Assembly: GCF_036053395.1 (NCBI RefSeq)
Contig: NZ_CP107942.1
Location: forward strand, 4,368,501-4,432,500
Reading direction: 5' to 3'
Origin: Actinoplanes sp. NBC_00393
GTDB lineage: Bacteria > Actinomycetota > Actinomycetes > Mycobacteriales > Micromonosporaceae
DNA length: 64,000 nt
Shown: piece by piece, positions 49,382-58,659 of the stretch
Position numbering within the stretch: position 1 is the stretch's first letter
How the letters are laid out: every line of letters starts with the position of its first letter
Position numbers and translations under genes: made by a program
The notes under the pieces: generated by a model
Databases searched by the model: none
What the model saw: the letters and a program-made list of their open reading frames with translations, nothing else
Told to the model about the DNA's origin: nothing

Positions 49382-50149
49382 TTACCGGTAGGCCGGCACG
49401 TGCTCCTCGAGGAACCGCAGGATGCGCGCTGACGTCGACGCGTAAGCCGGGTTGCCGGGGTTCAGGAACTGGCCGTGCCCGGCCCCGCGGATCGTGACGA
49501 ACTGCTTGGGCCACGGGACCGCATGGAACGCCGCCCGGCCCGCCTCGATCGGCACCACGTCGTCCTCGTCGCCGTGCAGGAACAGGATCGGGGCGGCCGG
49601 GCCGGCGAAGTCGCTGGACGGCCGGCGCCCGGAGATCGCCACGGCGGCTCGCAGCGACGCCGAGTGTCCCTTGCGGAACAGACCGAGTGTGGTAGTACCA
49701 CCGGCCGAGAAGCCGACCGCGGCGATCCGGTCGCCGTCCAGATGCGGCGCCAGATCACCGGCGAGCAGCTGCTTCAGCACATACGCCGCGTCGGCCGGCT
49801 GGCGGCGGATGTCACCGGCGTCGACCTTCACGTTCGCGTTGGTGCGCGGGTAGGTGGGGGCGGCGACCACATAGCCGGCCCGGGCCCACACGGTGGCCAG
49901 CGGCGCGAACTGCTCGGGCAGGCCGTTGAGACCGTGGCTGAACAAGACGATCGGGTGCCGGCCGGCCGTCATGCCACTGGCGTACCAGAGTGTGGTGGGC
50001 AGTGGGCGACCCGGACCGCGGGCGAACTGCACGACGCGGGTCACCACCTCGGGACCGGAATCGGCCGCCTTGGCCTCCGCCCGCGGGACGGTGCCGCAGC
50101 CCGCCACCACCAGCAGCGCGAACGCCGCGATCGCCCCGATTCTCCGCAC
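49382..50149 (-). CDS. Lipoprotein alpha/beta hydrolase (dienelactone hydrolase/cutinase-like)
   Basis: A 255-residue hydrolase with lipoprotein signal (MRRIGAIAAFALLVVAGC, lipobox VAGC). Seen: HPIVLFSHGLNGLPEQFAPL (oxyanion region), YVVAAPTYPRTNAN, IAAVGFSAGGTTTLGLF (nucleophile GFSAGG), PILFLHGDEDDVVPIEAG (Asp) and GAGHGQFLNP (His). The fold is that of secreted esterases acting on small esters or polyesters. It starts at GTG 50149. It is a single gene between a MOSC gene (convergent, 161 bases) and a GGDEF-EAL gene. Confidence 0.82.
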   Translation of the reverse strand: MRRIGAIAAFALLVVAGCGTVPRAEAKAADSGPEVVTRVVQFARGPGRPLPTTLWYASGMTAGRHPIVLFSHGLNGLPEQFAPLATVWARAGYVVAAPTYPRTNANVKVDAGDIRRQPADAAYVLKQLLAGDLAPHLDGDRIAAVGFSAGGTTTLGLFRKGHSASLRAAVAISGRRPSSDFAGPAAPILFLHGDEDDVVPIEAGRAAFHAVPWPKQFVTIRGAGHGQFLNPGNPAYASTSARILRFLEEHVPAYR

Positions 50150-50228
50150 ACTGTGACGGTATGAAGTGGAGATCGATCAGGGCGACCGCGCTACGGGTGA
50201 ATTCGCCCGCCTTTCAGCCGATCGGTGG

Positions 50229-52535
50229 TCAGCGCAAAAGCTCGGCGAGCAGCGGCGGACGGTACGCCGCAACCGCCTCGGCGGACATCGGCCGTGCGTA
50301 GTGGTAGCCCTGGGCGTACCGGTAGCCGAGCCGGTGCAGCTCCCTGGCCTGCTCAGCGGTCTCCACCCCCTCGGCGACCGCGCGCAGTCGCAGCCCGTCG
50401 CAGATGCCGATCAGGGCTGCCACCACCACCGCGTGCTGGCCGCCCTCGGTGATGTCGTCGACGAACGACTTGTCCACCTTGAGGACGTCGGCCGGGCAGG
50501 TGCGCAGCAGACCGAGCGAGGAGTGCCCGGTGCCGAAGTCGTCCAGCGCGATGTTCACGCCGAGCGCGGCGATCGCCCGCAACTCGGTCAGCGCCGCCCC
50601 GCCGTCGAACACCGCGGTCTCGGTGACCTCGACGGTCAGCACGTGCGGCGGCAGACCGGTGCGGTGCAGCACCGCGGCGACCTCACCGGCGAAACCGGCC
50701 TCGCGCAGCTGACGGGCCGACACGTTGACCGTGACCGTCTGCGGGGCGGCGTGGCCGAGTTTCGACAGCCAGGTCGCGGCCTGCCGGCACGCCTGCTCCA
50801 GGATCCAGGCGCCCAGCGGGACGATCTGGCCGGTGCGTTCGGCGATCGGGATGAACACGGCCGGGCCGATCGGACCGCGTTCCGGGTGGGTCCAGCGGAC
50901 CAGCGCCTCCACGCCGTACAGGTCGCCGTCGGGCAGCGCCACGATCGGCTGGTAGACGAGCTGCAGCTGGTCGGTGTCGAGGGCGATCCGCAGGTCCGCG
51001 GCCAGCCGGGACTGCTCGGCGGTGCGCTGGTCCATCTCCGCGGAGTACGCCACCCGCCGTCCCTTGCCCAGCCCTTTGGCCTCGTACATCGCCACGTCGG
51101 CGCGGCGCAGCAGTTCGTCGGCGGTGTCGTCGGCGCGCGCCGGGGCCAGTCCGAGGCTTGCCTCGACCACCAGCTCGTGACCGGCGGCGCACACCGGCAG
51201 CCGCAGCGCGGCGGCGATCGCGTCCAGCGCCGCGCCGTGGTCGCCGTTTCGCAGTATCAGCGCGTACTCGTCCCCGCCCAGCCGGGCGACCACAGCCCCG
51301 GCCGGCAGCTGCCCGGAGAGCCTTTCGGCGACCGCAATCAGCAGCGCGTCGCCGACCGCGTGCCCCAGGTCGTCGTTGATCTCCTTGAAGTCGTCCAGGT
51401 CGATCAGCGCGACGCTGACCGAGGCCGGGCCGTCCGCCAGCGCGGCGGTGATCTCGCGGACCAGCACGGTTCGGTTCGGCAGGCCGGTCAGCGCGTCATG
51501 GGTCGCCTGATGTGCCAGTTCCCGCTGACGGGCGTCGAGGTTCTCCAGCAGCAGCGCGTTGTCCCGCAGCGCGACCAGCTGGCGCGCCGCCACCAGCAGC
51601 GTCACCGAGACCGAGCCGACGGCGATCGCCATCAGGTCCGGGGTGTCGGTCACGGTGCTGTAGAGCAGCAGGCCGCCGGTGGCAGCGACCGCCGCGTACG
51701 GCATGACGCTCGGCCGCCGCGAGACCGCGCGCGGGGCGGGGCGCCCGGCCTGGGTGGCCCGCATTTGGCGGTCGGCGGCGAGGCACAGGCACAGGCAGAC
51801 GCCGGGCAGCAGCACGTGGGCGGTGTTGAGGTACGGGCGGTCGGCGATCAGCGGCGCCAGCGACCCGCCGCCCGCGCCGACCGCGCCGGTCAGCGCCAGC
51901 AGGTGCAGCGCACGCCGGTCGATCAGCCCGGTGCCGGTGAAGGCCACCTTGACGAACGCGAAGACGCAGATGAAACCGGCCACGACGACGATCAGCACGG
52001 TGATCGCGCCGTTGAGGCCGTCGCTCAGCCAGCTCTCCCAGCGGTGGAAGACCAGATGCCAGCACAGCGTCAGCACGGTGACGATCACGGTGGCGATGTC
52101 CAGGCCGAACCGCAGCCACTCGACCCGCGACCGGCGGGCGCCGGGAATCCGCAGCAGCCCGAGCAGGATGGCGGCCAGACCGGAGCTGTACACCGAGGCG
52201 GTCAGGCCACTGATGTGCTGGCCCTGCTGCGCGCCGCTGAAGTAGTCGTGGGCGTTGCAGGCGGCGCCGAGGCCGATCAGCGTGATGCCGGCCGACACGT
52301 ACCGCCACAGCGTGCGGCCCTCACCGGCGGCCCGCCAGGAGGCGGCCGCCGCGATCGGCACCACGACCAGCAACGGCAGCCAGCCGAACACCGGCCAGGT
52401 GGGCCGGGCCAGGCCGACCGCGAACCAGATCGCGGTGAGCACGACAAGGGCGCCGGACACAGCGACGGTACGGGTCAGCCGCCACGACGGAACTGCCCCG
52501 GCTACGACCGGCTCGGACTTCACGGGGATCCTCAT
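50229..52535 (-). CDS. Membrane GGDEF-EAL cyclic-di-GMP protein
   Basis: A 768-residue protein. Residues about 1-320 hold eight to ten membrane helices (VVLTAIWFAVGLARPTWPVF, GAITVLIVVVAGFICVFAFV). The GGDEF domain (about 345-500) includes HDALTGLPNRTVLVREITAA, LIDLDDFKEINDDLGHAVGD and VARLGGDEYALIL, i.e. GGDEY at the catalytic loop. The EAL domain (about 515-760) has YGVEALVRWTHPERGPIGPA, NVSARQLREAGF, ALDDFGTGHSS, LKVDKSFVDDI and RAVAEGVETAEQAREL, so key EAL residues are present. It may both make and degrade c-di-GMP in response to a membrane signal, affecting development. Confidence 0.9.
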   Translation of the reverse strand: MRIPVKSEPVVAGAVPSWRLTRTVAVSGALVVLTAIWFAVGLARPTWPVFGWLPLLVVVPIAAAASWRAAGEGRTLWRYVSAGITLIGLGAACNAHDYFSGAQQGQHISGLTASVYSSGLAAILLGLLRIPGARRSRVEWLRFGLDIATVIVTVLTLCWHLVFHRWESWLSDGLNGAITVLIVVVAGFICVFAFVKVAFTGTGLIDRRALHLLALTGAVGAGGGSLAPLIADRPYLNTAHVLLPGVCLCLCLAADRQMRATQAGRPAPRAVSRRPSVMPYAAVAATGGLLLYSTVTDTPDLMAIAVGSVSVTLLVAARQLVALRDNALLLENLDARQRELAHQATHDALTGLPNRTVLVREITAALADGPASVSVALIDLDDFKEINDDLGHAVGDALLIAVAERLSGQLPAGAVVARLGGDEYALILRNGDHGAALDAIAAALRLPVCAAGHELVVEASLGLAPARADDTADELLRRADVAMYEAKGLGKGRRVAYSAEMDQRTAEQSRLAADLRIALDTDQLQLVYQPIVALPDGDLYGVEALVRWTHPERGPIGPAVFIPIAERTGQIVPLGAWILEQACRQAATWLSKLGHAAPQTVTVNVSARQLREAGFAGEVAAVLHRTGLPPHVLTVEVTETAVFDGGAALTELRAIAALGVNIALDDFGTGHSSLGLLRTCPADVLKVDKSFVDDITEGGQHAVVVAALIGICDGLRLRAVAEGVETAEQARELHRLGYRYAQGYHYARPMSAEAVAAYRPPLLAELLR

Positions 52536-52684
52536 CGGCCGCCTGTCGTGCCGGTTGAGACTCCTGTCCGGCGGCCTCCTCTTTCGGGCGCGACGGCCGT
52601 CACATTTCGCGCATTTCGCCTCGGCGAACGGTCCTCGGCGGCGAATCTCCTAGTGACCGGAAATCGCACGAGAAAGCCGTACCG

Positions 52685-54046
52685 TTGCTGCTCTCCCTCG
52701 CCGCTCCCCTGCTGACGCCGACCGCCATCGTCTTCGTGGGCCTCGCGCTGTGCGCGCTGGCCGCGGCACTGCTGAGCCGCAAGGTCCGGCCTGCGGCCGA
52801 AACGGCCTTCCAGGCCATGGTTGACCGGTTGCGGCCGCATCTCCCGGCCCGACTGCGACGCACGGTACGCCGGTGCCTGCACCGCATCGACCCGGCCACC
52901 TGCCGGTCGGTGCTGGTCACCGGCGCAGCCGCCGGCATCGCCTGGACCGCCGCCGAAACCCTCGACATGGTCGGCCCGGTCACCGCGGCGATCTCCGCCA
53001 CCCTGTCGGTGCAGATGAGCTCGCATGCCTCGCTGCGCGAAGGCGCACAACGCCTGATCGGTACGCTCGCCGGCATCGCCCTGACCGTGGTCGTCTGGGG
53101 CGCGTTCGGCCTCACGTTCTGGACGATCGCCGTCATCGCCGCCTGCGGGCTCGCCGCCGGCCGGCTGCTGCGCCTCGGCGACAGCGCCGTCATGGTGCCG
53201 CTGACCTCGATGGGCGTTCTGGTCGCCGGCAGCACCGTCACCGAGGCGTTCGTCTGGGAACGCGTCGCCGCCACCGCCCTCGGCATCCTCGTCGGCGTCA
53301 TCCTGTCCCCGCTCGTCGGCGGCATGACCCCGCTGGAACGCGCCCGGCACCAGCTCTCGCAACTGTCGACCGAGATCGCCCGCCTGCTCAAGGCACTCGG
53401 CACCGGCGCCGGCGGCGGCTACAGCCGCGACCAGGCCGCGCAGTGGCTGGCCCGCTCCCGCGAACTCGGCGAAGACCTCGACGACGCTCGCGACGCCGTC
53501 GACGAGGTGGCCCGGCAGGCACGCTGGTCCCTGACCACCGCGGCCACGCAGGTGCGCACCCTGCACCAGACGCTGCGGGCCCTGGAACACGGCGTCCACC
53601 AGGTCAACTCGGTCGCCCGCTCGATGTACGACGCCGCCGCGACCCCGCACGTCCCCGGCGTGCCCCAGCACGTCGGCCAGGTCCTCGCCGCCGCCTCCGA
53701 CGCGTTCGCGGCCCACGCCACCCTGGCAGCCGACCCGCGGGCCGACGCCGCCCAGGACACCGGCAACCTGACTGAGCTGCTGGAAAACCTGCGCGAGGCC
53801 CGCCAGCGAACCGTCCGTAAGGTCCGCACGGAGGTCGACGACACCGGCGTACTGGTCCTGACCGGCTCGATCATCACCGACGTCGACCGGATGACGGGCA
53901 CGCTGTCCCGCTCGGCGCCGGCCCTGGCCGTGGGCGAGCGGGACCTGGAGCCCGGCATTCCGGCGGTCTCCGAGGTCCTGCCAGCCGTCCGCCGCGCCTG
54001 GGAGAGGCGCCGTGACCGCTCGCTGATGACTGCGGGGCGGCCGTGA
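52685..54046 (+). CDS. FUSC/aromatic-acid-exporter-like membrane protein
   Basis: A 453-residue membrane protein. The N-terminal half has about six helices, including SVLVTGAAAGIAWTAAETLD, GPVTAAISATLSVQMSSHAS, AGIALTVVVWGAFGLTFWTI and AATALGILVGVILSPLVGGM. This pattern, with a charged REGAQRLIGT segment, is that of the FUSC/ArAE (DUF939) family. The C-terminal half is a long cytoplasmic helical region (RSRELGEDLDDARDAVDEVA). The start is TTG 52685; there is no better codon. It is divergent from the GGDEF-EAL gene. Export of aromatic or other organic acids is inferred from the family. Confidence 0.78.
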   Translation: MLLSLAAPLLTPTAIVFVGLALCALAAALLSRKVRPAAETAFQAMVDRLRPHLPARLRRTVRRCLHRIDPATCRSVLVTGAAAGIAWTAAETLDMVGPVTAAISATLSVQMSSHASLREGAQRLIGTLAGIALTVVVWGAFGLTFWTIAVIAACGLAAGRLLRLGDSAVMVPLTSMGVLVAGSTVTEAFVWERVAATALGILVGVILSPLVGGMTPLERARHQLSQLSTEIARLLKALGTGAGGGYSRDQAAQWLARSRELGEDLDDARDAVDEVARQARWSLTTAATQVRTLHQTLRALEHGVHQVNSVARSMYDAAATPHVPGVPQHVGQVLAAASDAFAAHATLAADPRADAAQDTGNLTELLENLREARQRTVRKVRTEVDDTGVLVLTGSIITDVDRMTGTLSRSAPALAVGERDLEPGIPAVSEVLPAVRRAWERRRDRSLMTAGRP

Positions 54047-54100
54047 CTTACCGTGGCCGGCTCGGCACGTTCAGAGCTCCATGAAGGCGACCCGACTCGA

Positions 54101-54631
54101 TCACTCCGCCGTGTGCCGGCGGCTCAGCCCCCCGTCCGACCGGGCAGCCTGAGCTCGGCTCTGCTTGAGGACGGCCCAGTTGTCCCGGACAACGGTTCGG
54201 CCGCTCCGCAGCCAGCGCTGCGCGGAACGCATTCGTGGCCAAGCGAGGATCACCGCGGTGACGCTGAGCCACACGATCGGCAACCAGGTCACGGTGTCGG
54301 CGCCGGACCTGGACAACGGATAGGCGACGGCCAGACACGTACACAATGCGAGGACGGCAGCAAAGGCAGCTCGCCTGGCACCGGGCCGGGGACTGCGCTG
54401 GTTGGCCGAGGGATCCCAGTACGCGAGGACGATGATCATGAGGACGATCCCGATCACTGTCTCGATCGGCTCCCAGTCAGTCTCCGCCACGCTGATACTC
54501 ACGGTGGCCGCCAGCGCGGCACCCAGCAGCGCGCCCTGGTCCGCATGGCGGTCCGCCGCCGGCGCATCAGCTTCGTTCTTCGCAGGCGAAGCGGATTCGC
54601 CGTATGTCGCCGCGCCGTCATCCACACTCAT
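54101..54631 (-). CDS. Hypothetical four-helix membrane protein
   Basis: A 176-residue protein with an acidic N-terminal tail (about 35 residues) and hydrophobic segments GALLGAALAATVSISVAETD, PIETVIGIVLMIIVLAYWDP, AAFAAVLALCTCLAVAYPLS and WLPIVWLSVTAVILAWPRM, ending in a basic tail. I do not recognise the family. It is convergent with the FUSC-type gene (54 bases between stops). No catalytic motif is visible. Confidence 0.65.
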   Translation of the reverse strand: MSVDDGAATYGESASPAKNEADAPAADRHADQGALLGAALAATVSISVAETDWEPIETVIGIVLMIIVLAYWDPSANQRSPRPGARRAAFAAVLALCTCLAVAYPLSRSGADTVTWLPIVWLSVTAVILAWPRMRSAQRWLRSGRTVVRDNWAVLKQSRAQAARSDGGLSRRHTAE

Positions 54632-54790
54632 GGGCGTCGATAGTGCCGCAACGCGCCGCTGTCCGCGTCACGCGATCGGGCTATTTCCGCTCACGCCGCT
54701 TGCGCGGACGGCTTGTTGCGGCGCTCGAAACAAAGTGAACAGTTAACGGTGACGGATGGAGCATCGATGTGATGCACTGTCGGCACGGTC

Positions 54791-54804
54791 AGAGAGCGCT
54801 CCCC
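54791..54804. promoter_or_regulatory. LacI-family (CebR-like) operator candidate
   Basis: AGAGAGCGCTCCCC contains the perfect palindrome GAGCGCTC and matches 11 of 14 positions of the well-known CebR operator TGGGAGCGCTCCCA of streptomycetes. It lies 106 bases upstream of the secreted GH43 gene at 54910, so sugar-dependent control by a LacI-type repressor encoded elsewhere is plausible. The rest of the 278-base gap shows no gene. Confidence 0.45.
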
Positions 54805-54909
54805 CGCCATGCCGCCGTCTCCGCGTTCCTGACCGGACGCGCCTCCCCAGCACCTGCCCTCCGCAGCTGCAAAGCGTCGAACCGGCGGCTGATCCCCGGG
54901 TGAGGGTTC

Positions 54910-55980
54910 ATGACCATCTCACGCAAGCTCTTCAAACTCGGCGTATGCGCGCTGGTCGGCGCACTCGCCTTCAGCCCGGCGCTGTCCACCGCCGAACCGG
55001 CCGAGGCAGCCCGTACCAGCCTGCGGGCCGCCGACCCGAGCGTGTTGCGCATCGGCAGTACCTACATCGGGGTGCAGTCGCTCGGTGGGGGCATCGCCGT
55101 CCGGCAGGCGTCGTCGCCGGACGGGCTCGCAGCCGCGGCCGCCCGGCAGGTCTGGTCGGACACCGGCAACCTCGGCGAGGTCTGGGCGCCGGAGATCCAC
55201 TACGACGGCGGCCGCTTCTACATCTACTTCACCGCGGGCCGCGGCGCCGCCCACCGGATGTACGTGATCAGCTCCGCGACCGCCGGCGCGGGCTACACAT
55301 CCGCGACCCGCATGGCGCTGCCCGACGACAAGTGGGCCATCGACGGCACGATGTTCGTCTTCAACGGCCAGCGCTGGTTCGTCTGGTCGGGCTGGGCCGG
55401 CGACACCAACATCGAACAGAACCTCTACATCGCCCGCATGACCAGCCCGACCACCACCACCGGCGCGCGCTACGTGATCTCCCAGCCGCGCGAGTCCTGG
55501 GAGCGGGTAGTCGGCAACCCGTTCATCAACGAGGGCCCCGAGGCGATCCGCGACCCCAACGGCCAGCTGCACATCGTCTACTCCGCCAATGGCAGTTGGA
55601 GCGACCAGTACTGCCTGGCCGACCTGCGCCTGCGCGCCGGCGGCAATCCCACCTACGTCTGGGACTGGTACAAGTCCAATGGCTGCCTGTTCGGCTCCAA
55701 CCGGGCCACGATGATGCCCGGCTGGGACCCCACCCTGTACGCCAACGGCCCCGGCCACCACACGTTCGTCCTGCTCAACGGCGACATCGCCACCAGCCCG
55801 CCGGCCGGCCCGCGCTTCCCGCTGATGTATCACGCCGTCCCGAAGGGCACCCCGTACGCCTGGGAGAACCGCTACTGGTACTCGGGCACGTTCGCCTGGT
55901 GGGGCAACACCACGTACCGGCGCGCCAACGTCCCCGGCGCAACCACCGACACCGGCTTCAGCCTCAAGTTCTTCGAGTGA
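54910..55980 (+). CDS. Secreted GH43-type glycoside hydrolase
   Basis: A 356-residue exported five-blade beta-propeller hydrolase. Signal: LFKLGVCALVGALAFSPALS. Catalytic motifs of GH43: LRAADPSVLRIGSTYIGV (general base Asp in ADPSV), GEVWAPEIHYDGGRFYIYFT, KWAIDGTMFVFNGQRWFVWS (pKa-tuning Asp) and NPFINEGPEAIRDPNGQLHI (acid Glu). It lacks a carbohydrate-binding module. Specificity is probably arabinan or xylan side chains. The ATG at 54910 follows a GAGGG. A T-rich hairpin follows it at 56051. Confidence 0.87.
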   Translation: MTISRKLFKLGVCALVGALAFSPALSTAEPAEAARTSLRAADPSVLRIGSTYIGVQSLGGGIAVRQASSPDGLAAAAARQVWSDTGNLGEVWAPEIHYDGGRFYIYFTAGRGAAHRMYVISSATAGAGYTSATRMALPDDKWAIDGTMFVFNGQRWFVWSGWAGDTNIEQNLYIARMTSPTTTTGARYVISQPRESWERVVGNPFINEGPEAIRDPNGQLHIVYSANGSWSDQYCLADLRLRAGGNPTYVWDWYKSNGCLFGSNRATMMPGWDPTLYANGPGHHTFVLLNGDIATSPPAGPRFPLMYHAVPKGTPYAWENRYWYSGTFAWWGNTTYRRANVPGATTDTGFSLKFFE

Positions 55981-56050
55981 AACCTGCTCCGCCACGGAGG
56001 TCGGAAGCGCCAGCGGCCGTGCTCCGAATGCAATAACCCCGCACACACAC

Positions 56051-56073
56051 ATGGCTCGTTTGGGAGCCATTTT
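56051..56073 (+). terminator. Rho-independent terminator after GH43 gene
   Basis: ATGGCTC (56051-56057) and GAGCCAT (56064-56070) form a perfect 7-base stem with a 6-base loop followed by a T run (TTTT from the stem end). It lies 70 bases after the GH43 stop. The T tract makes this the clearest intrinsic terminator in the window. Confidence 0.7.
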
Positions 56074-56170
56074 GGCCCTGACCTTCGTGACTTCGTCACC
56101 ATCCATCACACGAGACATACCGCTCAAAGCGCGATCGGACATGGCCTACCTGCGTGAATACTCGACTTGG

Positions 56171-56194
56171 ACGGCGGTCGGATGCAACCGCCGT
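56171..56194. terminator. Hairpin between GH43 and GPP34 genes
   Basis: ACGGCGGT (56171-56178) pairs with ACCGCCGT (56187-56194), an 8-base stem with an 8-base loop, 35 bases beyond the stop of the minus-strand GPP34 gene. It probably ends that operon. The rest of the gap 55981-56228 shows no gene. Confidence 0.45.
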
Positions 56195-56228
56195 CCTCGG
56201 CCGGAGGCCGCGCAACGGGCGTGCGCCA

Positions 56229-56900
56229 CTACGTCATCGTGACCACTGTGATGGCCACGCTGGCGGCGGCTATCGCTGCGGCGGTTCCGGCGACCGCTGT
56301 GTTGACGGCCGCGGCGCCCCAGTTGCCGTTCTCCAAGGCCTTCGCTCGCTGGGCCACCTCGCTCGACCAGGCGAGCGGCGGACGCAGCGCAGGCAGGGCA
56401 CCGCTCGCTGACAGCAACGCCGTCAGCACGGCGGTCCGTGCGTCCGGCTCCGCGCCGTCCACCAGCACCGCGCGGATCCGGCTGCGCAGCTCCTCCTCGT
56501 GGCGGGCGTCGTCAGTCGGCATCCTCGTCGAGCGGAACAGGCCCAGCACCCGCTTCTCTTCACGGCGGATCAGGCCGCGTTCCAGGAGCCGGTCGATCAC
56601 CGGCTCTCGCAGGCGGGTGCCGATCTCGATGAGCAGCGTCTGCGCGAGGCGTGGCTTTTCTGCGACCTTGTCATACGCCTCCTGCAACAGTTGATCCGGC
56701 AGCGGGCCGTCGCCGGCCGCGTGGACCATCGGATTGTTCAGCGCTGGGTAGCCGCCGTCGGTCTCGATCCGGCCGAGCAGCGCGAGCTCGGCCAGGACAG
56801 CACCGCCGAGCGTGTAGTGCAGGGTCCCGGCTCCGGCCGGGATCCCGGTCTCGTCGTCCAGCAGTAGCAGCATCAGGTCTTCGACGATCAGCATGGTCAC
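56229..56900 (-). CDS. GPP34 (GOLPH3/Vps74-like) family protein
   Basis: A 223-residue protein of the GPP34 family: MLIVEDLMLLLLDDETG, HYTLGGAVLAELALLGRIET, LLIEIGTRLREPVIDRLLER and GLIRREEKRVLGLFRSTRMP. Eukaryotic members bind phosphoinositides at the Golgi; bacterial ones are common in actinomycetes and of unknown role, probably peripheral membrane lipid binders. The last about 25 residues form a hydrophobic tail (VAGTAAAIAAASVAITVVTM). The GTG at 56900 overlaps the TGA of the response regulator (GTGA), so the gene is in the two-component operon. Confidence 0.85.
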   Translation of the reverse strand: MTMLIVEDLMLLLLDDETGIPAGAGTLHYTLGGAVLAELALLGRIETDGGYPALNNPMVHAAGDGPLPDQLLQEAYDKVAEKPRLAQTLLIEIGTRLREPVIDRLLERGLIRREEKRVLGLFRSTRMPTDDARHEEELRSRIRAVLVDGAEPDARTAVLTALLSASGALPALRPPLAWSSEVAQRAKALENGNWGAAAVNTAVAGTAAAIAAASVAITVVTMT

Positions 56901-57499
56901 AACCAGTCGTGTTCGCGGGCGTAACGCGCCGCCTCGTGGCGGGTCTGCGTCTGGGTTTTCTGCATGGCGTTGGAGAGGTAGTTGCGGACGGTGCCCTGTG
57001 CCAGGTGCAACCGTGCGGCGATGTCGGCGACCGAGTAGCCCTCGCTGGTCTCCCGCAGCACGTCAAGCTCGCGGTCGGTGAGCGGGCAGTCGTCGATGAC
57101 CGCGAGCGCGGAAACGTCCGGGTCGATCCATCGTTTGCCGGCGCGCAGGGTGTCGATCACGGTGGCGATGTGGGCGGGCTCCGCGGACTTCGTGACGAAG
57201 CCCTGCACCCCCAGCTTGAGGGCCTTGCGCAGCACGCCGGGCCGGGCATGGCGGGTCAGCATGAGGACGGCCTGCTGAGGCAGCGCCTGGCGGATCTCCG
57301 CGACTGCGCCGAGCCCGTCGACGTTCGGCATTTCCAGGTCGATGACGAGCACGTCGGGCCGGTGGCGCAGAGTGGCTTCCACGGCGCTGTCACCGTCTTC
57401 CGCCTCCGCGAGAACAGTGATGTCGCCCTCCAGCGGAAGCAGCGCGGCAAGAGCTTTGCGCAACAGCGCCTCGTCGTCGGCGAGCACCACGGTCGTCAT
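56897..57499 (-). CDS. NarL/LuxR-family response regulator
   Basis: A 200-residue regulator. The receiver domain (1-120) has TTVVLADDEALLRKALAALL with the acidic pair D8/D9, VLVIDLEMPNVDGLG with phosphoacceptor Asp54, MLTRHA and the conserved Lys in FVTKSAEP. The LuxR-type helix-turn-helix (about 138-195) is PLTDRELDVLRETSEGYSVA and RLHLAQGTVRNYLSNAMQKT. It starts in overlap (ATGA) with the end of the sensor kinase. Probable target: the divergent ABC exporter promoter with TGACACCA repeats. Confidence 0.93.
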   Translation of the reverse strand: MTTVVLADDEALLRKALAALLPLEGDITVLAEAEDGDSAVEATLRHRPDVLVIDLEMPNVDGLGAVAEIRQALPQQAVLMLTRHARPGVLRKALKLGVQGFVTKSAEPAHIATVIDTLRAGKRWIDPDVSALAVIDDCPLTDRELDVLRETSEGYSVADIAARLHLAQGTVRNYLSNAMQKTQTQTRHEAARYAREHDWL

Positions 57500-58623
57500 C
57501 CGGCTCCTCCCCCGCTGAACGCCGCGGCTGTCACGAACTCCCCGTCCCGCTGCTCGACGGTCAGCTCTCCGCCGTCGCCGGCCACTCGCTGCCGCAGCGC
57601 TGACAGGCCCCGCAACTCAGGCAACGCCTCCCCCTGCACGCCGTCGTTGACGATGGTGATACCCAACTCGGCCAGGGTGATCCGCACCTGCGACGCCTGC
57701 GCGTGCCGCAGAATGTTCGTCGTCGTCTCGCGCAACACCTGGCCCAGCAGCTCGCTCACGCGCGCGTCAGCGTCGGCTTCCCGCGTGATCCGGACGCGAA
57801 TGCCGGCCGCCTCGAAGAGGTTCTTCGCATTCTCCAGCTCCGCCGTCAGATTGAGCCTGCGTTGTGCGTACGCAAGCTCCTTCGTCTGTGTGATCGTGTC
57901 GCTGACCAGCGCGCGGATCTCGCGCAGCTCCTGCTCTGCCCGATGCGGGTCGGTGTGCACCAGCTTCTCGGCCAGCGTGGTCTTCAGCTTGACCACATGC
58001 AGCGTGTGGCCCTGAATGTCGTGCAGGTCGCCGGCGAACCGGACGCGCTCACGGATGACCGCCAGCTCGGCCTCACGCTGCCGGGACTGCTCGAGCTCGC
58101 GAACCACGTCATAGAACTGCTCGTTGGGGAACTGGAGGGCGGTGACCACGATGGTGATGCCGGTGGGCACCAACAGGTAGGAGATCAGGTCGCCGCGGAT
58201 GTCGCCGGAGAGCAGCAGGAGCCGTGACGCTCCCACCGCGGCGACGTAGACGATGAGCGCGGCCGCTGCGACGCCGCGCTGGCGCGGCAGGCGGGGCGCG
58301 ATAAGCGAGCCCACCACGCACAGCCCCCAGAACGCGTTGGGGCTGTCGGTCACGAGGGCGCCGAACGGCCAGACGACAGCGGTGACGAGCAGGCAGGGAA
58401 TCGCCACCCGGGGACGGACCAGGTCACCCGCCGCCCACCGCTCGGCGGCGACCAGGGCGGCCGCCACTCCGAGGCTCAGAACGACGGCGTCCCACCAGGT
58501 GTCGGCATCGAACACCACCACGAAGGCCCCGGCGACGGCGAGGATCGGCAGCATCAGGGCGATGTTGAGCCGATGCAGCCGTCCCCGCGTGGGCTCGGTG
58601 AGCTGGACCGATCTTGCGTTCAC
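57496..58623 (-). CDS. Sensor histidine kinase (NarL-type, HisKA_3)
   Basis: A 375-residue membrane kinase with about six helices in the first 190 residues (LNIALMLPILAVAGAFVVVF, LVTAVVWPFGALVTDSPNAF, LISYLLVPTGITIVVTALQF). The dimerisation/phosphoacceptor box is ERVRFAGDLHDIQGHTLHVV, typical of HisKA_3. The ATPase domain has RETTTNILRHAQAS (N-box) and TIVNDGVQG (G1 box) and is compact. GTG 58623 is taken as start; longer frames would run into the divergent ABC gene. It likely senses a membrane-active compound and controls the facing ABC exporter. Confidence 0.9.
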   Translation of the reverse strand: MNARSVQLTEPTRGRLHRLNIALMLPILAVAGAFVVVFDADTWWDAVVLSLGVAAALVAAERWAAGDLVRPRVAIPCLLVTAVVWPFGALVTDSPNAFWGLCVVGSLIAPRLPRQRGVAAAALIVYVAAVGASRLLLLSGDIRGDLISYLLVPTGITIVVTALQFPNEQFYDVVRELEQSRQREAELAVIRERVRFAGDLHDIQGHTLHVVKLKTTLAEKLVHTDPHRAEQELREIRALVSDTITQTKELAYAQRRLNLTAELENAKNLFEAAGIRVRITREADADARVSELLGQVLRETTTNILRHAQASQVRITLAELGITIVNDGVQGEALPELRGLSALRQRVAGDGGELTVEQRDGEFVTAAAFSGGGAG

Positions 58624-58659
58624 CCTGCCAGTATTCGGGGCGCCGGGTGCACCGACCAG

